Positions 37,099 through 44,494 of a stretch of 64,000 nt of DNA are shown here, in pieces; within the stretch, counting starts at the first letter, position 1; each line of letters opens with the position of its first letter. A program made the translations under genes and the position numbers. Origin of the DNA: Halorhabdus sp. CBA1104 (GTDB lineage: Archaea; Halobacteriota; Halobacteria; Halobacteriales; Haloarculaceae); the NCBI RefSeq assembly GCF_009690625.1, contig NZ_CP033878.1, positions 2,480,001 through 2,544,000 of the forward strand. Direction: 5' to 3'. The notes beneath the pieces were generated by a model. That model was not told the DNA's origin, searched no databases, and saw only the letters and a program-made list of their open reading frames with translations.

Positions 37099-37139
37099 AG
37101 GATGGGAAAACGACGAGGCCGTCGGTGCGCGCCCATCCT
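37099..37139. other. possible structured RNA element or terminator
   Basis: AGGATGGG (37099-37106) pairs perfectly with CCCATCCT (37132-37139), enclosing an inner CGACG/CGTCG stem. It lies in the 215-nt gap between the TrkA-like gene and the transposon left end. Downstream 'CCTACAAAAA' could be an ACA box, but I cannot fit a full H/ACA guide structure. It may simply end the upstream transcript. Confidence 0.3.
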
Positions 37140-37214
37140 AACTGCCTGGTGGGGCCTACAAAAACTGCGTCAGACGAGTGCATGACGGCTCGCTGATACA
37201 GACCGATAGCGCAT

Positions 37215-37236
37215 ACCTCCGTCTTCAGGCGGAGGT
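37215..37236 (+). repeat. left-end hairpin of the IS200/IS605 element
   Basis: 7-bp stem ACCTCCG/CGGAGGT with loop TCTTCAGG, the presumed TnpA recognition hairpin; the loop matches the right-end hairpin exactly. Confidence 0.75.
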
Positions 37237-37340
37237 CAAGCGGTAGGCATAGTGCGTCAATCCACAAGTCCCGCCATTACTGGATTTCCCACGCTTCACC
37301 GAAGGTATTAACACGCTGACGAACCATAGTGTGAACACGG

Positions 37341-37775
37341 ATGAAGACCACACGGCACGCGACCTACAACCTCAACTACCACATAGTGTGGTTGCCGAAG
37401 TCTCGCAGAACAGATGGTTCTGCGGACATCGCGGAACAGGGTTCCGCTCAGTACCGTCAGTCGGTACTCGTCTACGAGGTCGCCGACCGTGTGCGAGACA
37501 TCCTCCACGAGATCGCCGACGACAAGGGCTTGGAGATAATCGACCTGACCGTTCAACCCGACCACATCCACCTGTTCGTCAGTAGTCCACCGAAGCACGC
37601 GCCGTCACTTCTCGCCAACTGGTTCAAGGGTATTTCCTCGCGGAAATACAACCACCGCTACGCCGACAACGACGGCGAGAAGATTCGATGGGCACGGGGC
37701 TACTACGCAGGAACGGCGGGGCACGTTTCCAGCGAGACGGTGCAGGATTACATTCAGCGTCAACAGAACTCATGA
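37341..37775 (+). CDS. tnpA: IS200/IS605 Y1 transposase TnpA
   Basis: 144 residues. HUH motif in VQPDHIHLFVS (His75, His77) and catalytic Tyr137 in SSETVQDYIQRQ: the enzyme nicks and rejoins single-stranded DNA at hairpin-marked ends. Residues about 21-37 (SRRTDGSADIAEQGSAQ) interrupt the normal WLPKYRR-type sequence and coincide with a pair of perfect DNA hairpins (37404-37447). The stop codon lies inside another perfect palindrome (37762-37783). The insertion is close to the N-terminal strand of the Y1 fold, so activity may be altered. Confidence 0.9.
   Translation: MKTTRHATYNLNYHIVWLPKSRRTDGSADIAEQGSAQYRQSVLVYEVADRVRDILHEIADDKGLEIIDLTVQPDHIHLFVSSPPKHAPSLLANWFKGISSRKYNHRYADNDGEKIRWARGYYAGTAGHVSSETVQDYIQRQQNS
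37404..37447 (+). repeat. paired-hairpin insertion C (inside tnpA)
   Basis: Stem 1 CGCAGAAC/GTTCTGCG (37404-37424, loop 5 nt), spacer GACATC, stem 2 GCGGAAC/GTTCCGC (37431-37447, loop 3 nt). In frame, encoding the TnpA segment not found in relatives I know. Confidence 0.7.
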
Positions 37776-37811
37776 GTTCTGTTTGGCACACGAGAAACGC
37801 CGCGTTTCTCG
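37762..37811 (+). repeat. paired-hairpin insertion D (tnpA stop and tnpA-tnpB gap)
   Basis: A 22-bp perfect palindrome (37762-37783) that contains the tnpA stop codon, a 7-nt spacer TGGCACA, then CGAGAAACG-CCG-CGTTTCTCG (37791-37811), followed by GGACG. Spacer and trailing bases resemble those of pair E although the stems differ. Confidence 0.7.
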
Positions 37812-37822
37812 GGACGTCACAA

Positions 37823-37827
37823 GGAGG
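37823..37827 (+). promoter_or_regulatory. Shine-Dalgarno site of tnpB
   Basis: GGAGG 7 nt before the tnpB ATG. Strong SD sites are uncommon in this otherwise mostly leaderless or overlapping gene set and fix the tnpB start at 37835. Confidence 0.6.
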
Positions 37828-37834
37828 ATGACCA

Positions 37835-39130
37835 ATGACGGAACTCACCAAGACGCTGGAACTGAAACTGGTAGACCCGAACGCGCACAAACGGCGGAAA
37901 CTCCGCGAGACGCGGGACGCCTACCAGCAGGCCCTTCAAGATGCGTTCGACGCTGGTTGTACCACCCAGACCGAAGCGAACGACATGGTAGTCAACTACG
38001 ACCTGTCGGGGTACGCGAAGAACGCCCTCAAGAAGTACGTCCCGCAGTTGACGACGACGTACAACGCGGGCGACCTTCACGACGACCACCCTGTTCGGTT
38101 CACCAACGAGGGGGTACGCCTCGACCACCAGCCCAAGAACGCTATCGAGTGGTACGTCAAAATCCCGCACCACGAGGATTACCACCTCTGGATGCCAGCA
38201 CAGCCGAATCCCGACCAACGGGACTGGCTGGAAGCGTTGAACGCTGGTGACGCAGAGATGGGTGAGAGTCGGCTGTTCCAGCGGGATGGGACGTGGTATT
38301 TCCACGTCACCGCCACCCGCGACGTGGAGGATTGTTCCAAGGTGTCCGCCGATGAACGGACGCCGATCGGAGTGGACATTGGGGAAGCGTCACTCGTCAC
38401 GGTGTGTCACCGCGACGGCCACGGTTCTCCGACCCGCCCTGAACTATGGGCTGACGAAGGCAAAACCGTTCGTCGGCTTCGCAAGACCTACTTCACCGCC
38501 ACGCGACGGCTTCAAGAACGCGGAAGCGAGCGTCTCGCCGAGTCATTCGGTGACGACCTGTGGAACCAGATAGACGACGTGCTCCATCGTGTCACCCGCG
38601 AAGTCGTGGAGTACGCCGAATCCGTCGAGAATCCCGTGCTGGTTCTGGAAGACCTGACGTACATACGGGAGTCGATGGACTACGGCGAATATATGAACCG
38701 CCGTCTCCACGGATGGGGATTCGCCAAACTCCATGCGCAGATACGGTACAAGGCCGTTGAGAAGGGGATTCCTGTCGAGACGGTGAATCCTCGAAATACC
38801 TCGAAGGAGTGCCATGCGTGCGGTGAAGTTGGGTATCGCCCGAGGCAGGCGACGTTCAAGTGTACGAACGACGACTGCTGGATGGGCGAGTACCAAGCCG
38901 ATGTGAACGGGGCGATAAACATCGCAGACCGCTACCTCAGCGGAGAGAGTCGTTTCAGAGAACACGAGAACGACGATGACTCGGCTGAGGATGGGGCGTG
39001 TTTGACCGCGCCACAAGACAGCCAAGCCGTTAACGAATCGCGAAGCGATTCGTTCGCACACCAGAAATCTTCGATTTCTGGGGACGATGCTGAAGTCCAG
39101 CAGGAGACGCTTGGAACGTATGCGTCTTGA
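37835..39130 (+). CDS. tnpB: TnpB RNA-guided endonuclease (IS1341 type)
   Basis: 431 residues. RuvC residues are intact: Asp181 in PIGVDIGEASL, Glu272 in LVLEDLTYI and Asp356 in YQADVNGAINIADRY. The zinc ribbon Cys326, 329, 343 and 348 (CHACGEVG...CTNDDC) is complete. TnpB proteins are nucleases guided by an RNA made from the transposon right end and help retain the element. Residues about 400-416 come from hairpin pair E and replace a normally plain C-terminal linker before the conserved TLGTYAS end. Good candidate for an active nuclease. Confidence 0.92.
   Translation: MTELTKTLELKLVDPNAHKRRKLRETRDAYQQALQDAFDAGCTTQTEANDMVVNYDLSGYAKNALKKYVPQLTTTYNAGDLHDDHPVRFTNEGVRLDHQPKNAIEWYVKIPHHEDYHLWMPAQPNPDQRDWLEALNAGDAEMGESRLFQRDGTWYFHVTATRDVEDCSKVSADERTPIGVDIGEASLVTVCHRDGHGSPTRPELWADEGKTVRRLRKTYFTATRRLQERGSERLAESFGDDLWNQIDDVLHRVTREVVEYAESVENPVLVLEDLTYIRESMDYGEYMNRRLHGWGFAKLHAQIRYKAVEKGIPVETVNPRNTSKECHACGEVGYRPRQATFKCTNDDCWMGEYQADVNGAINIADRYLSGESRFREHENDDDSAEDGACLTAPQDSQAVNESRSDSFAHQKSSISGDDAEVQQETLGTYAS
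39032..39081 (+). repeat. paired-hairpin insertion E (3' end of tnpB)
   Basis: AACGAATCGC-GAA-GCGATTCGTT (39032-39054), spacer CGCACA, CCAGAAATC-TTC-GATTTCTGG (39061-39081), followed by GGACG. In frame, encoding NESRSDSFAHQKSSISG. Confidence 0.75.
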
Positions 39131-39138
39131 AACCACAG

Positions 39139-39175
39139 GGCCGACTCGTTCGGCCTGAAATCCCGTGGCGGGATT
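39139..39175 (+). repeat. hairpin pair F in the transposon right end
   Basis: GGCCGA/TCGGCC (39139-39155, loop 5), spacer TGA, AATCCCG-TGG-CGGGATT (39159-39175). Same two-hairpin layout as pairs A-E but non-coding and next to the terminal transposition hairpin. Confidence 0.7.
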
Positions 39176-39242
39176 CCCGCGTCTTCAGGCGCGGGAGGAG
39201 GTCAACCGAGGGCTTTTGCCCGTCAGCACCGACAGGCAGGAC

Positions 39243-39347
39243 ATGGACTCCTGGGACGTGTTGTTCGACCGAGCGAAAGACGTCGAGACGTCCGTCGACG
39301 CTATCGGCCAGCGGTTGGCGGCCCACCGGGCCGATGACGACGAGTGA
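39243..39347 (+). CDS. 34-residue protein upstream of and overlapping the next gene
   Basis: SWDVLFDRAKDVETSVDAIGQRLAAHR is a single amphipathic helix followed by an acidic tail. Its stop overlaps the start of the next gene (ATG 39334) by 14 nt, implying coupling. Similar short helical proteins precede such genes in other haloarchaea as far as I recall. The transposon right end is only 37 nt upstream, so the native promoter may have been displaced. Confidence 0.6.
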   Translation: MDSWDVLFDRAKDVETSVDAIGQRLAAHRADDDE

Positions 39348-39801
39348 CCCCACGCGGTTCGTGGCTGACGCCGACGTGTTGGCGGCGGACCTGCTGGTCG
39401 GCGGCCAGGCCCGGCAGGCGATGGCACGTATTCGTGCCCACGACTGGCTGACGCTGCTCGCCAGCGACGCTCTCCTCGCCGACGCCGCGGCCCTGATTGC
39501 GGACATCGCGGGGCAGTCACTGGCTACTGACTGGCGTGCCCGGATCGAGCGTGAACGCCACTCGGTCACCCATCCGGATGGGGACCATCCGGCCCTGGCA
39601 TCGGCTGTCGCCGGCGACGCCGGGCACGTCCTCTCTTTCGACGAGCAACTCACTGGCGCACAAGCCGGTGTCGCACTCCGAAGATACACGGTCAGCGTCC
39701 GCTCGCCAGCGGCATTCCTGGCTGTGTTCGATGCCCAATCACTGTACGAAGCGACGGTCGGTGGGGACTATCCTGGGCCGGATCGTGATCCGCGACAGTG
39801 A
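39334..39801 (+). CDS. PIN-domain-like conserved haloarchaeal protein
   Basis: 155 residues. FVADADVLAADLLVGGQARQAMARIRAHDWLTLLASDALLADAAALI gives an N-terminal Asp-containing strand, and AGDAGHVLSFDEQLTGAQAGVALRR, SPAAFLAVFDA resemble the later strands of PIN-like nucleases (VLSFDEQ as the D-E site; FLAVFDA near the end). Together with the upstream 34-residue protein it could be an RNase or a toxin-antitoxin-like pair, but the partner is shorter than usual antitoxins. Family level only. Confidence 0.6.
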   Translation: MTTSDPTRFVADADVLAADLLVGGQARQAMARIRAHDWLTLLASDALLADAAALIADIAGQSLATDWRARIERERHSVTHPDGDHPALASAVAGDAGHVLSFDEQLTGAQAGVALRRYTVSVRSPAAFLAVFDAQSLYEATVGGDYPGPDRDPRQ

Positions 39802-39867
39802 GCGGTCGCAACCGAGCCCGACTGCCACGCCGAGTCGCGATTTACGCCGTCGGTTCGGCCGGGGCGC

Positions 39868-40326
39868 TCACTGCTCGATATCGAGTTCGAACTGTTCGTG
39901 TTCGACGGCCGCGTTGAGCACGACGCTCGTGTTTGACTCTTTGATCTCGGGGTCGGTAAGCAGGCTCTTGATCTCGGCGTTCATGTCGTCGGTGTCGGCG
40001 AACTTCCCGACCGCGATGATGTCGTGATCGCCCGTCACTTCGTAGACGCTGATCATCTGGTCGAGTTCTTCGAGTCGATCAGTAACTTCGGGCAGAGCGC
40101 TTCCTTCGACTTTCAACTGGAGGATCGCCGTGACGTCGTAGCCGATCTCGCCGTAGTCGACCCGCGGTGTGTACCCCTGAATGATTCCCTGTTCTTCGAG
40201 ATCCGAGAGATGGTTCGAGACCGTCGTGACCGAGACGTCGAGGTCGTCGGCGAGGCTTCGGAGGCTTGCGCGCCCGTCGCTCAGCAGTTCGTTGATGAGC
40301 TTGCGGTCGAGATTTTCGTACGTCAT
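39868..40326 (-). CDS. lrp: Lrp/AsnC-family transcriptional regulator beside glnA
   Basis: 152 residues from ATG 40324-40326 ([18 protein letters not shown]); the upstream in-frame start is less likely. N-terminal HTH ([33 protein letters not shown]) and C-terminal RAM/ligand domain ([16 protein letters not shown]). Divergent from glutamine synthetase, the conserved arrangement in Haloferax and Halobacterium, so it probably controls glnA and itself in response to amino acids. Confidence 0.92.
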   Translation of the reverse strand: MTYENLDRKLINELLSDGRASLRSLADDLDVSVTTVSNHLSDLEEQGIIQGYTPRVDYGEIGYDVTAILQLKVEGSALPEVTDRLEELDQMISVYEVTGDHDIIAVGKFADTDDMNAEIKSLLTDPEIKESNTSVVLNAAVEHEQFELDIEQ

Positions 40327-40353
40327 TGGCGTCACTGACGGGATCTACCCATT

Positions 40354-40377
40354 AGAATTTTACGAATATCCAATTCT
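40354..40377. promoter_or_regulatory. candidate Lrp operator between lrp and glnA
   Basis: AGAATT at 40354-40359 and AATTCT at 40372-40377, perfect dyad with a 12-nt AT-rich centre, 27-50 nt upstream of the lrp start. The spacing suits an Lrp dimer binding site. Confidence 0.45.
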
Positions 40378-40413
40378 CGAAGTGACACGGAAGATTTGCG
40401 CAGAGCGGCAGTG

Positions 40414-40421
40414 TTTTTATA
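40414..40421 (+). promoter_or_regulatory. TATA box of glnA
   Basis: TTTTTATA, centred about 35 nt before the ATG at 40453, giving a short leader of roughly 8-10 nt. Confidence 0.6.
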
Positions 40422-40452
40422 TCGGGGGTACAGTTCGGGAGTGACGAGAAAG

Positions 40453-41823
40453 ATGACAAACGATCAGCTCACAGACGGCGGGTTGTCCGCCGAGGCCGAG
40501 GCAGTGCTCGAAGCGATCGACGAGAAGAACGTCGACTTCCTGCGGTTGCAGTTTACGGACATTCTGGGGACCGTCAAGAACGTCTCGATTACGGCCGACC
40601 AGGCCGAGAAAGCCTTCACCGAGGGGATCTACTTCGACGGCTCGTCGATCGACGGGTTCGTCCGGATTCAAGAGTCGGACATGCGCCTCGACCCCGATCC
40701 GTCGACCTTTGCCGTCCTGCCGTGGCGGACCAGCGAGGATAGCGCTGCCGCCCGTCTCATCTGTGATGTGATCAACACCTCGACTGGCGAACCCTTCGAG
40801 GGCGATCCGCGTGGCATTCTCAAGACGGCCATCGACCGCGCAAACGAGATGGGTTACGAGGTCAACGTCGCCCCCGAACCCGAGTTCTTCCTCTTCGAAG
40901 AGGACGAGGACGGTCGTGCGACCACGAAGACCAACGACGTCGGCGGGTACTTCGACCTCGCGCCCAAGGACCTCGCAAGCGACGTCCGCCGGGACATCAT
41001 CTTCGGCTTAGAGGACATGGGCTTCGACATCGAGGCCTCTCACCACGAGGTCGCCGAGGGCCAACACGAGATCAACTTCACCTACGACGACGCCCTCTCG
41101 ACGGCCGATAACGTCGCCACCTTCCGGTCGGTCGTCCGCGCCATCGCGGCCGAACACGACCTCCACGCCACGTTCATGCCCAAGCCGATCCCGAAAATCA
41201 ACGGCTCGGGGATGCACACCCACATCTCACTGTTCACCGCCGAGGGCGAGAACGCCTTCCACGACGGTGACGACGAGTTCGACCTCAGCGGGACGGCAAA
41301 GCAGTTCCTCGCGGGTATCCTCGACCACGCGCCCGCGATCACCGCCGTCACGAACCCGACCGTCAACAGCTACAAGCGCCTGGTCCCAGGCTACGAGGCA
41401 CCCGTCTACGTCGCCTGGTCCGATCGGAACCGCTCGGCGCTGATCCGCAAGCCCGCCGCCCGCGTCCCCGCCGCCAGCCGGATCGAGGCCCGTTTCCCCG
41501 ATCCGTCCTCGAACCCGTACCTGGCCTTTGCGGCGCTTATCCACGCTGGCCTGGATGGGATCGAGAACGGAATCGACTGCCCCGATCCAGTCCGGGAGAA
41601 CATCTACGAGTTCGACGAGGCAAAACGCGACGAGTACGGCATCGACACGCTGCCCGAGAACCTCGGCGAAGCGCTCGACGCCCTCGAAGACGACGAGGTT
41701 ATTCTCGACGCGCTTGGCCCCCACACCAGCGAGAAGTTCCTCCAGGCCAAACGCCAGGAGTACAAGGACTACCTGGTCGACGTCTCCGAGTGGGAACTCG
41801 ATCGCTACCTCGAGACGTTCTGA
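40453..41823 (+). CDS. glnA: glutamine synthetase, type I
   Basis: 456 residues from ATG 40453. [37 protein letters not shown] (metal site), [37 protein letters not shown] and [21 protein letters not shown] are all intact. It assimilates ammonium into glutamine. No Tyr in the adenylylation position is evident, as expected for archaeal alpha-type enzymes. After the stop, two T5 runs (41841-41856) could terminate transcription; they overlap the end of the convergent PAP2 gene. Confidence 0.97.
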   Translation: MTNDQLTDGGLSAEAEAVLEAIDEKNVDFLRLQFTDILGTVKNVSITADQAEKAFTEGIYFDGSSIDGFVRIQESDMRLDPDPSTFAVLPWRTSEDSAAARLICDVINTSTGEPFEGDPRGILKTAIDRANEMGYEVNVAPEPEFFLFEEDEDGRATTKTNDVGGYFDLAPKDLASDVRRDIIFGLEDMGFDIEASHHEVAEGQHEINFTYDDALSTADNVATFRSVVRAIAAEHDLHATFMPKPIPKINGSGMHTHISLFTAEGENAFHDGDDEFDLSGTAKQFLAGILDHAPAITAVTNPTVNSYKRLVPGYEAPVYVAWSDRNRSALIRKPAARVPAASRIEARFPDPSSNPYLAFAALIHAGLDGIENGIDCPDPVRENIYEFDEAKRDEYGIDTLPENLGEALDALEDDEVILDALGPHTSEKFLQAKRQEYKDYLVDVSEWELDRYLETF

Positions 41824-41844
41824 GACGAGCCACCGGATCGCTTT

Positions 41845-42684
41845 TTACTCGTTTTTGCGGTCGTTGCCGACGGCAAGCGGCGCGGCGACGACGGCGACCC
41901 CGCCACCGGCGGCGAGCAGCGTCAGCGCGACCTGGGACAGTTCGAGCCGGAGTGCGAACAGCCCTATCACTGCGAGCCCGCCGCCGATTGCGATGGCACT
42001 CGTCCGATAGCTCGGCCGGCCAGCCCCCAGCAGTTCCCAGCCGACGAACCCACCGAGGGCGAATCCAGCGGCGAACAATCCATCGGTGTCGAGTGCGACA
42101 AGCAGTGGGCTCGTTGTGCCGATCACGCCCGCCAGCGCGAAGGTGCGTCGGGGCGTCCCTGCCACTCTGGTCGCGACGGCGAGGTAGGTCAGGCCCAGGC
42201 CAATGCCGACACTCACTTCGAGCGGTCGGTGGACACCCAGAGCGACCCGTGAGGCAGCGATCGCGACGATCGCGCCTCCGGCCACCAGGAGCGGTCGTCG
42301 ATCGTCGTCGGCAAACACCCACGCCAGGCCGCCCCAGCCGACGGCCGCGCCCGTGGCGTGGCCACTCGGGAAGGCGTACCCGCCAGGGCCGACGACCCAG
42401 GTGTAGATCGATTCGACGACAGGCCCCATCCCCTCACTGCCGGGCAGGGTGGAAGCGCCCCCCGGGCGAGTGATTGCGAGCCCTGTCTTGAGAGCGGCCG
42501 TCAACGCGAGAGCGCCGGCGATCAGCCCCAGAAGCATTGCTTCCCGCGTGCGGTCGCGCCCACCGCTACGGAGTCGGCCACCGAACAGGTACGCGGCGAT
42601 GCCGATGCTCACAACCACCAGCGGGTCCCCGAGCAGCGTCACACCGGCGACGGCGAGCCACGCCGCCGAGATCGGATCGATCAC
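41845..42684 (-). CDS. PAP2-superfamily membrane phosphatase
   Basis: 279 residues, about nine helices. Catalytic motifs: KTGLAITRP (motif 1), YAFPSGHATGA (motif 2), SRVALGVHRPLEV (motif 3; Glu replaces the usual final Asp). Probably dephosphorylates lipid phosphates such as polyprenyl pyrophosphate outside the membrane. The start is 4 nt after the YihY gene stop, suggesting co-transcription. Confidence 0.88.
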   Translation of the reverse strand: MIDPISAAWLAVAGVTLLGDPLVVVSIGIAAYLFGGRLRSGGRDRTREAMLLGLIAGALALTAALKTGLAITRPGGASTLPGSEGMGPVVESIYTWVVGPGGYAFPSGHATGAAVGWGGLAWVFADDDRRPLLVAGGAIVAIAASRVALGVHRPLEVSVGIGLGLTYLAVATRVAGTPRRTFALAGVIGTTSPLLVALDTDGLFAAGFALGGFVGWELLGAGRPSYRTSAIAIGGGLAVIGLFALRLELSQVALTLLAAGGGVAVVAAPLAVGNDRKNE

Positions 42685-42687
42685 GGA

Positions 42688-43944
42688 TCAATCGCGCCAG
42701 TCACGAATTCGATCCAGGAGGCGACCTGGCGCGCCTACGATTTTGGTCGCCACGCCGATCAGCACCATCAGCGCGTACAGGCCGAGTGTCGACAACCAGA
42801 TCACCAGCATCGCCAGGATTGCCCAGCCGCCGCCCAGGAAGTAGAAGGCCCCGAGCGTCATGACTGTCCCGTACAGCAAGACGAGGTACGGTCCCCAGCC
42901 GTGGGCGTGACCCCGACGGACGCGACGGCGGACGTACCGCTCGAGGTCGCTTTCGAAGTCATCACGATCGACCGTCCGGTCGTCGATCTCGGCTTCGAGG
43001 CGCTCGATATCGGCGCGTAACTGTTCGACCTCCGCGTGCTGGTCGGCCTCAGTCTGGCCGCTGCCCTCCCGATCCAGCGCGTCGGTCCCGTCGCCCGCCC
43101 CGTCTCTCCCGGTCATTGTCGGGTCTCTCCCGGACGTGTGAGGCGATCGAAGTTGTAATTGCCGGTCTGGCCCCGCAAGGACGGCGTTGACGACGCCCCC
43201 AAGCAGGAGGACACTTGCCCCAACGTACAGCCAGGTGACAAACAGCAGTGCGCCGCCAACCACGCCGTAGACGTCGAACTGGCCGGCATTCGCGGCGTAG
43301 ACCCGAAAGACGACACTCAATACCGTCCACCCGACGGCGGCCGTGATCGCCCCCGGGGCTGCTTCGCGGAGCCCGACTGACGTGGCTGGGAGGACGATGT
43401 ACACCGGCAACAACAGGCCCGATAACGCGACAACGACCGCACTCGTCTGGGCGAACCCGGCGAAGGCGATACCCGCCTCCGAGAGGAGGACTGTGCCAGT
43501 GACGACGGTCCCCACGCCGATCCCCAGCGCGAGTAACGCGAGACTTGCCCTCCGCAACTGGCCGCGGAACGTTTCCTCGTCGGCGGTGCCATAGATCGTT
43601 CCGAACGCTATCGTGAGACCGCGAAAGACACGCAACCCACTCCAGGCCAGCACGCCGACCCCGACGATGGTCGCACTGGTTCGACCGCTCTCACTGACGA
43701 AGGCTTCCTGGAGCAACTGACGGCCACTGGGCGAGAGTGCCCCGCTGACCGTACCGATGACCTGCTGGGCGATCGCATCGCCACCAAGCAGCGAGCCGAC
43801 GGCCACGACCAGCAAGACAAGCGGGAACACCGAGACGAACGCGTAATACGCCGTCCCCGCCGCCAGAAAAGATAGTCGAGTCTCCCGAACGGTAGTGACG
43901 ATCTCCCGGGCCGTCCCGATCAATTCACGTCCCTGTCGTTGCAT
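42688..43944 (-). CDS. YihY/virulence-factor BrkB family membrane protein with charged C-terminal extension
   Basis: 418 residues from ATG 43942-43944. Six helices in the YihY core (FLAAGTAYYAFVSVFPLVLLVV, VFRVYAANAGQFDVYGVVGGALLFVTWLYVGA). A hydrophilic segment with a predicted coiled coil (QHAEVEQLRADIERLEAEIDDR, about residues 300-330) leads to two additional helices. The extension is known in some haloarchaeal members. The old name RNase BN is wrong for this family; function is unknown. Confidence 0.85.
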   Translation of the reverse strand: MQRQGRELIGTAREIVTTVRETRLSFLAAGTAYYAFVSVFPLVLLVVAVGSLLGGDAIAQQVIGTVSGALSPSGRQLLQEAFVSESGRTSATIVGVGVLAWSGLRVFRGLTIAFGTIYGTADEETFRGQLRRASLALLALGIGVGTVVTGTVLLSEAGIAFAGFAQTSAVVVALSGLLLPVYIVLPATSVGLREAAPGAITAAVGWTVLSVVFRVYAANAGQFDVYGVVGGALLFVTWLYVGASVLLLGGVVNAVLAGPDRQLQLRSPHTSGRDPTMTGRDGAGDGTDALDREGSGQTEADQHAEVEQLRADIERLEAEIDDRTVDRDDFESDLERYVRRRVRRGHAHGWGPYLVLLYGTVMTLGAFYFLGGGWAILAMLVIWLSTLGLYALMVLIGVATKIVGAPGRLLDRIRDWRD

Positions 43945-44077
43945 GGGCGTTGCTCCACCCGGCCACGACAAAACCGCTTGGCTGGTTTCTCGCTGTCTGT
44001 CCGCTGGGCGGGGCTGCAACTTACCGTATCTCTCCTGGAGCGAAAACTGATTACGTCAGGCTCCCGCAACTGATGGT

Positions 44078-44467
44078 ATGAACCAGCGACTGGTCTGGCG
44101 CATTCGCCAGGTCACCGGTGCGGGCTTTACCGGCGGCCTCCTGTTGGTCGGATGCGGACTCGCGGGACTTCCCGGGTCGCTGCCGCTTTCGATCGCCCTG
44201 ATCGGCAGTGGCCTCGCCGGCACGGCACTGCGCCATCGTCTCTATGGCCTGCTGGACAATCGAGCGTTCGAGGCATATCTTACCGCCCTTCCCGCCGGCC
44301 CACTGGTTGCTGGCCTCGTCCTGTTGGTCTTTGCCGGGGCGTCGCCGGGTGAACTCCAGACGCTTGGCGGCGTCGTTGGCCTCCTCGCGCTGCTCAATCA
44401 CCTCTTGCGCCCGATCTACGGCCTGCTCTCTCTCGTCGTCACTCGCCTCTCGGGTGCGCTGGCCTGA
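44078..44467 (+). CDS. small membrane protein of unknown function
   Basis: 129 residues with four hydrophobic segments (about 15-35, 35-55, 70-90, 95-120). No charged catalytic motif. It is divergent from the YihY gene across 133 nt and convergent with trm1. I do not recognise the family. Confidence 0.65.
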   Translation: MNQRLVWRIRQVTGAGFTGGLLLVGCGLAGLPGSLPLSIALIGSGLAGTALRHRLYGLLDNRAFEAYLTALPAGPLVAGLVLLVFAGASPGELQTLGGVVGLLALLNHLLRPIYGLLSLVVTRLSGALA

Positions 44468-44494
44468 CGCTTCTGCCCCGTTCCACGTCGCCGC

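Larger units (their letters stand above)
37215..39205 (+). mobile_element. IS200/IS605-family insertion sequence with tnpA and tnpB
   Basis: Left-end hairpin 37215-37236 (ACCTCCG/CGGAGGT, loop TCTTCAGG) followed by GGAGGTCAA; right-end hairpin 39176-39195 (CCCGCG/CGCGGG) with the identical loop TCTTCAGG, also followed by GGAGGTCAA (39197-39205). These subterminal imperfect palindromes, with no terminal inverted repeats, are typical of HUH single-strand transposons. The exact outer tips are not determinable here. It is inserted 38 nt before a small gene. Both proteins have intact catalytic residues, so the element may still be mobile. Confidence 0.85.
39000..39205 (+). ncRNA. probable omega (right-end) guide RNA scaffold of TnpB
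   Basis: By analogy with ISDra2, the 3' part of tnpB plus the right end forms the scaffold and bases just beyond the end (from 39206, CCGAGGGCTTTTGCC) act as guide. Visible structure: hairpin pair E (39032-39081), pair F (39139-39155 and 39159-39175) and the terminal hairpin 39176-39195. The 5' limit is a guess; expression is not shown by sequence. Confidence 0.45.

Noticed and set aside
37000-37214. H/ACA guide RNA.
   Set aside because: A kink-turn and pseudouridylation pocket could not be fitted around the ACA-like end; kept only as a structured element.
39243-39801. Classical VapBC toxin-antitoxin pair after the transposon.
   Set aside because: The upstream 34-residue protein is too short and lacks a DNA-binding domain; the PIN-like assignment itself is tentative.
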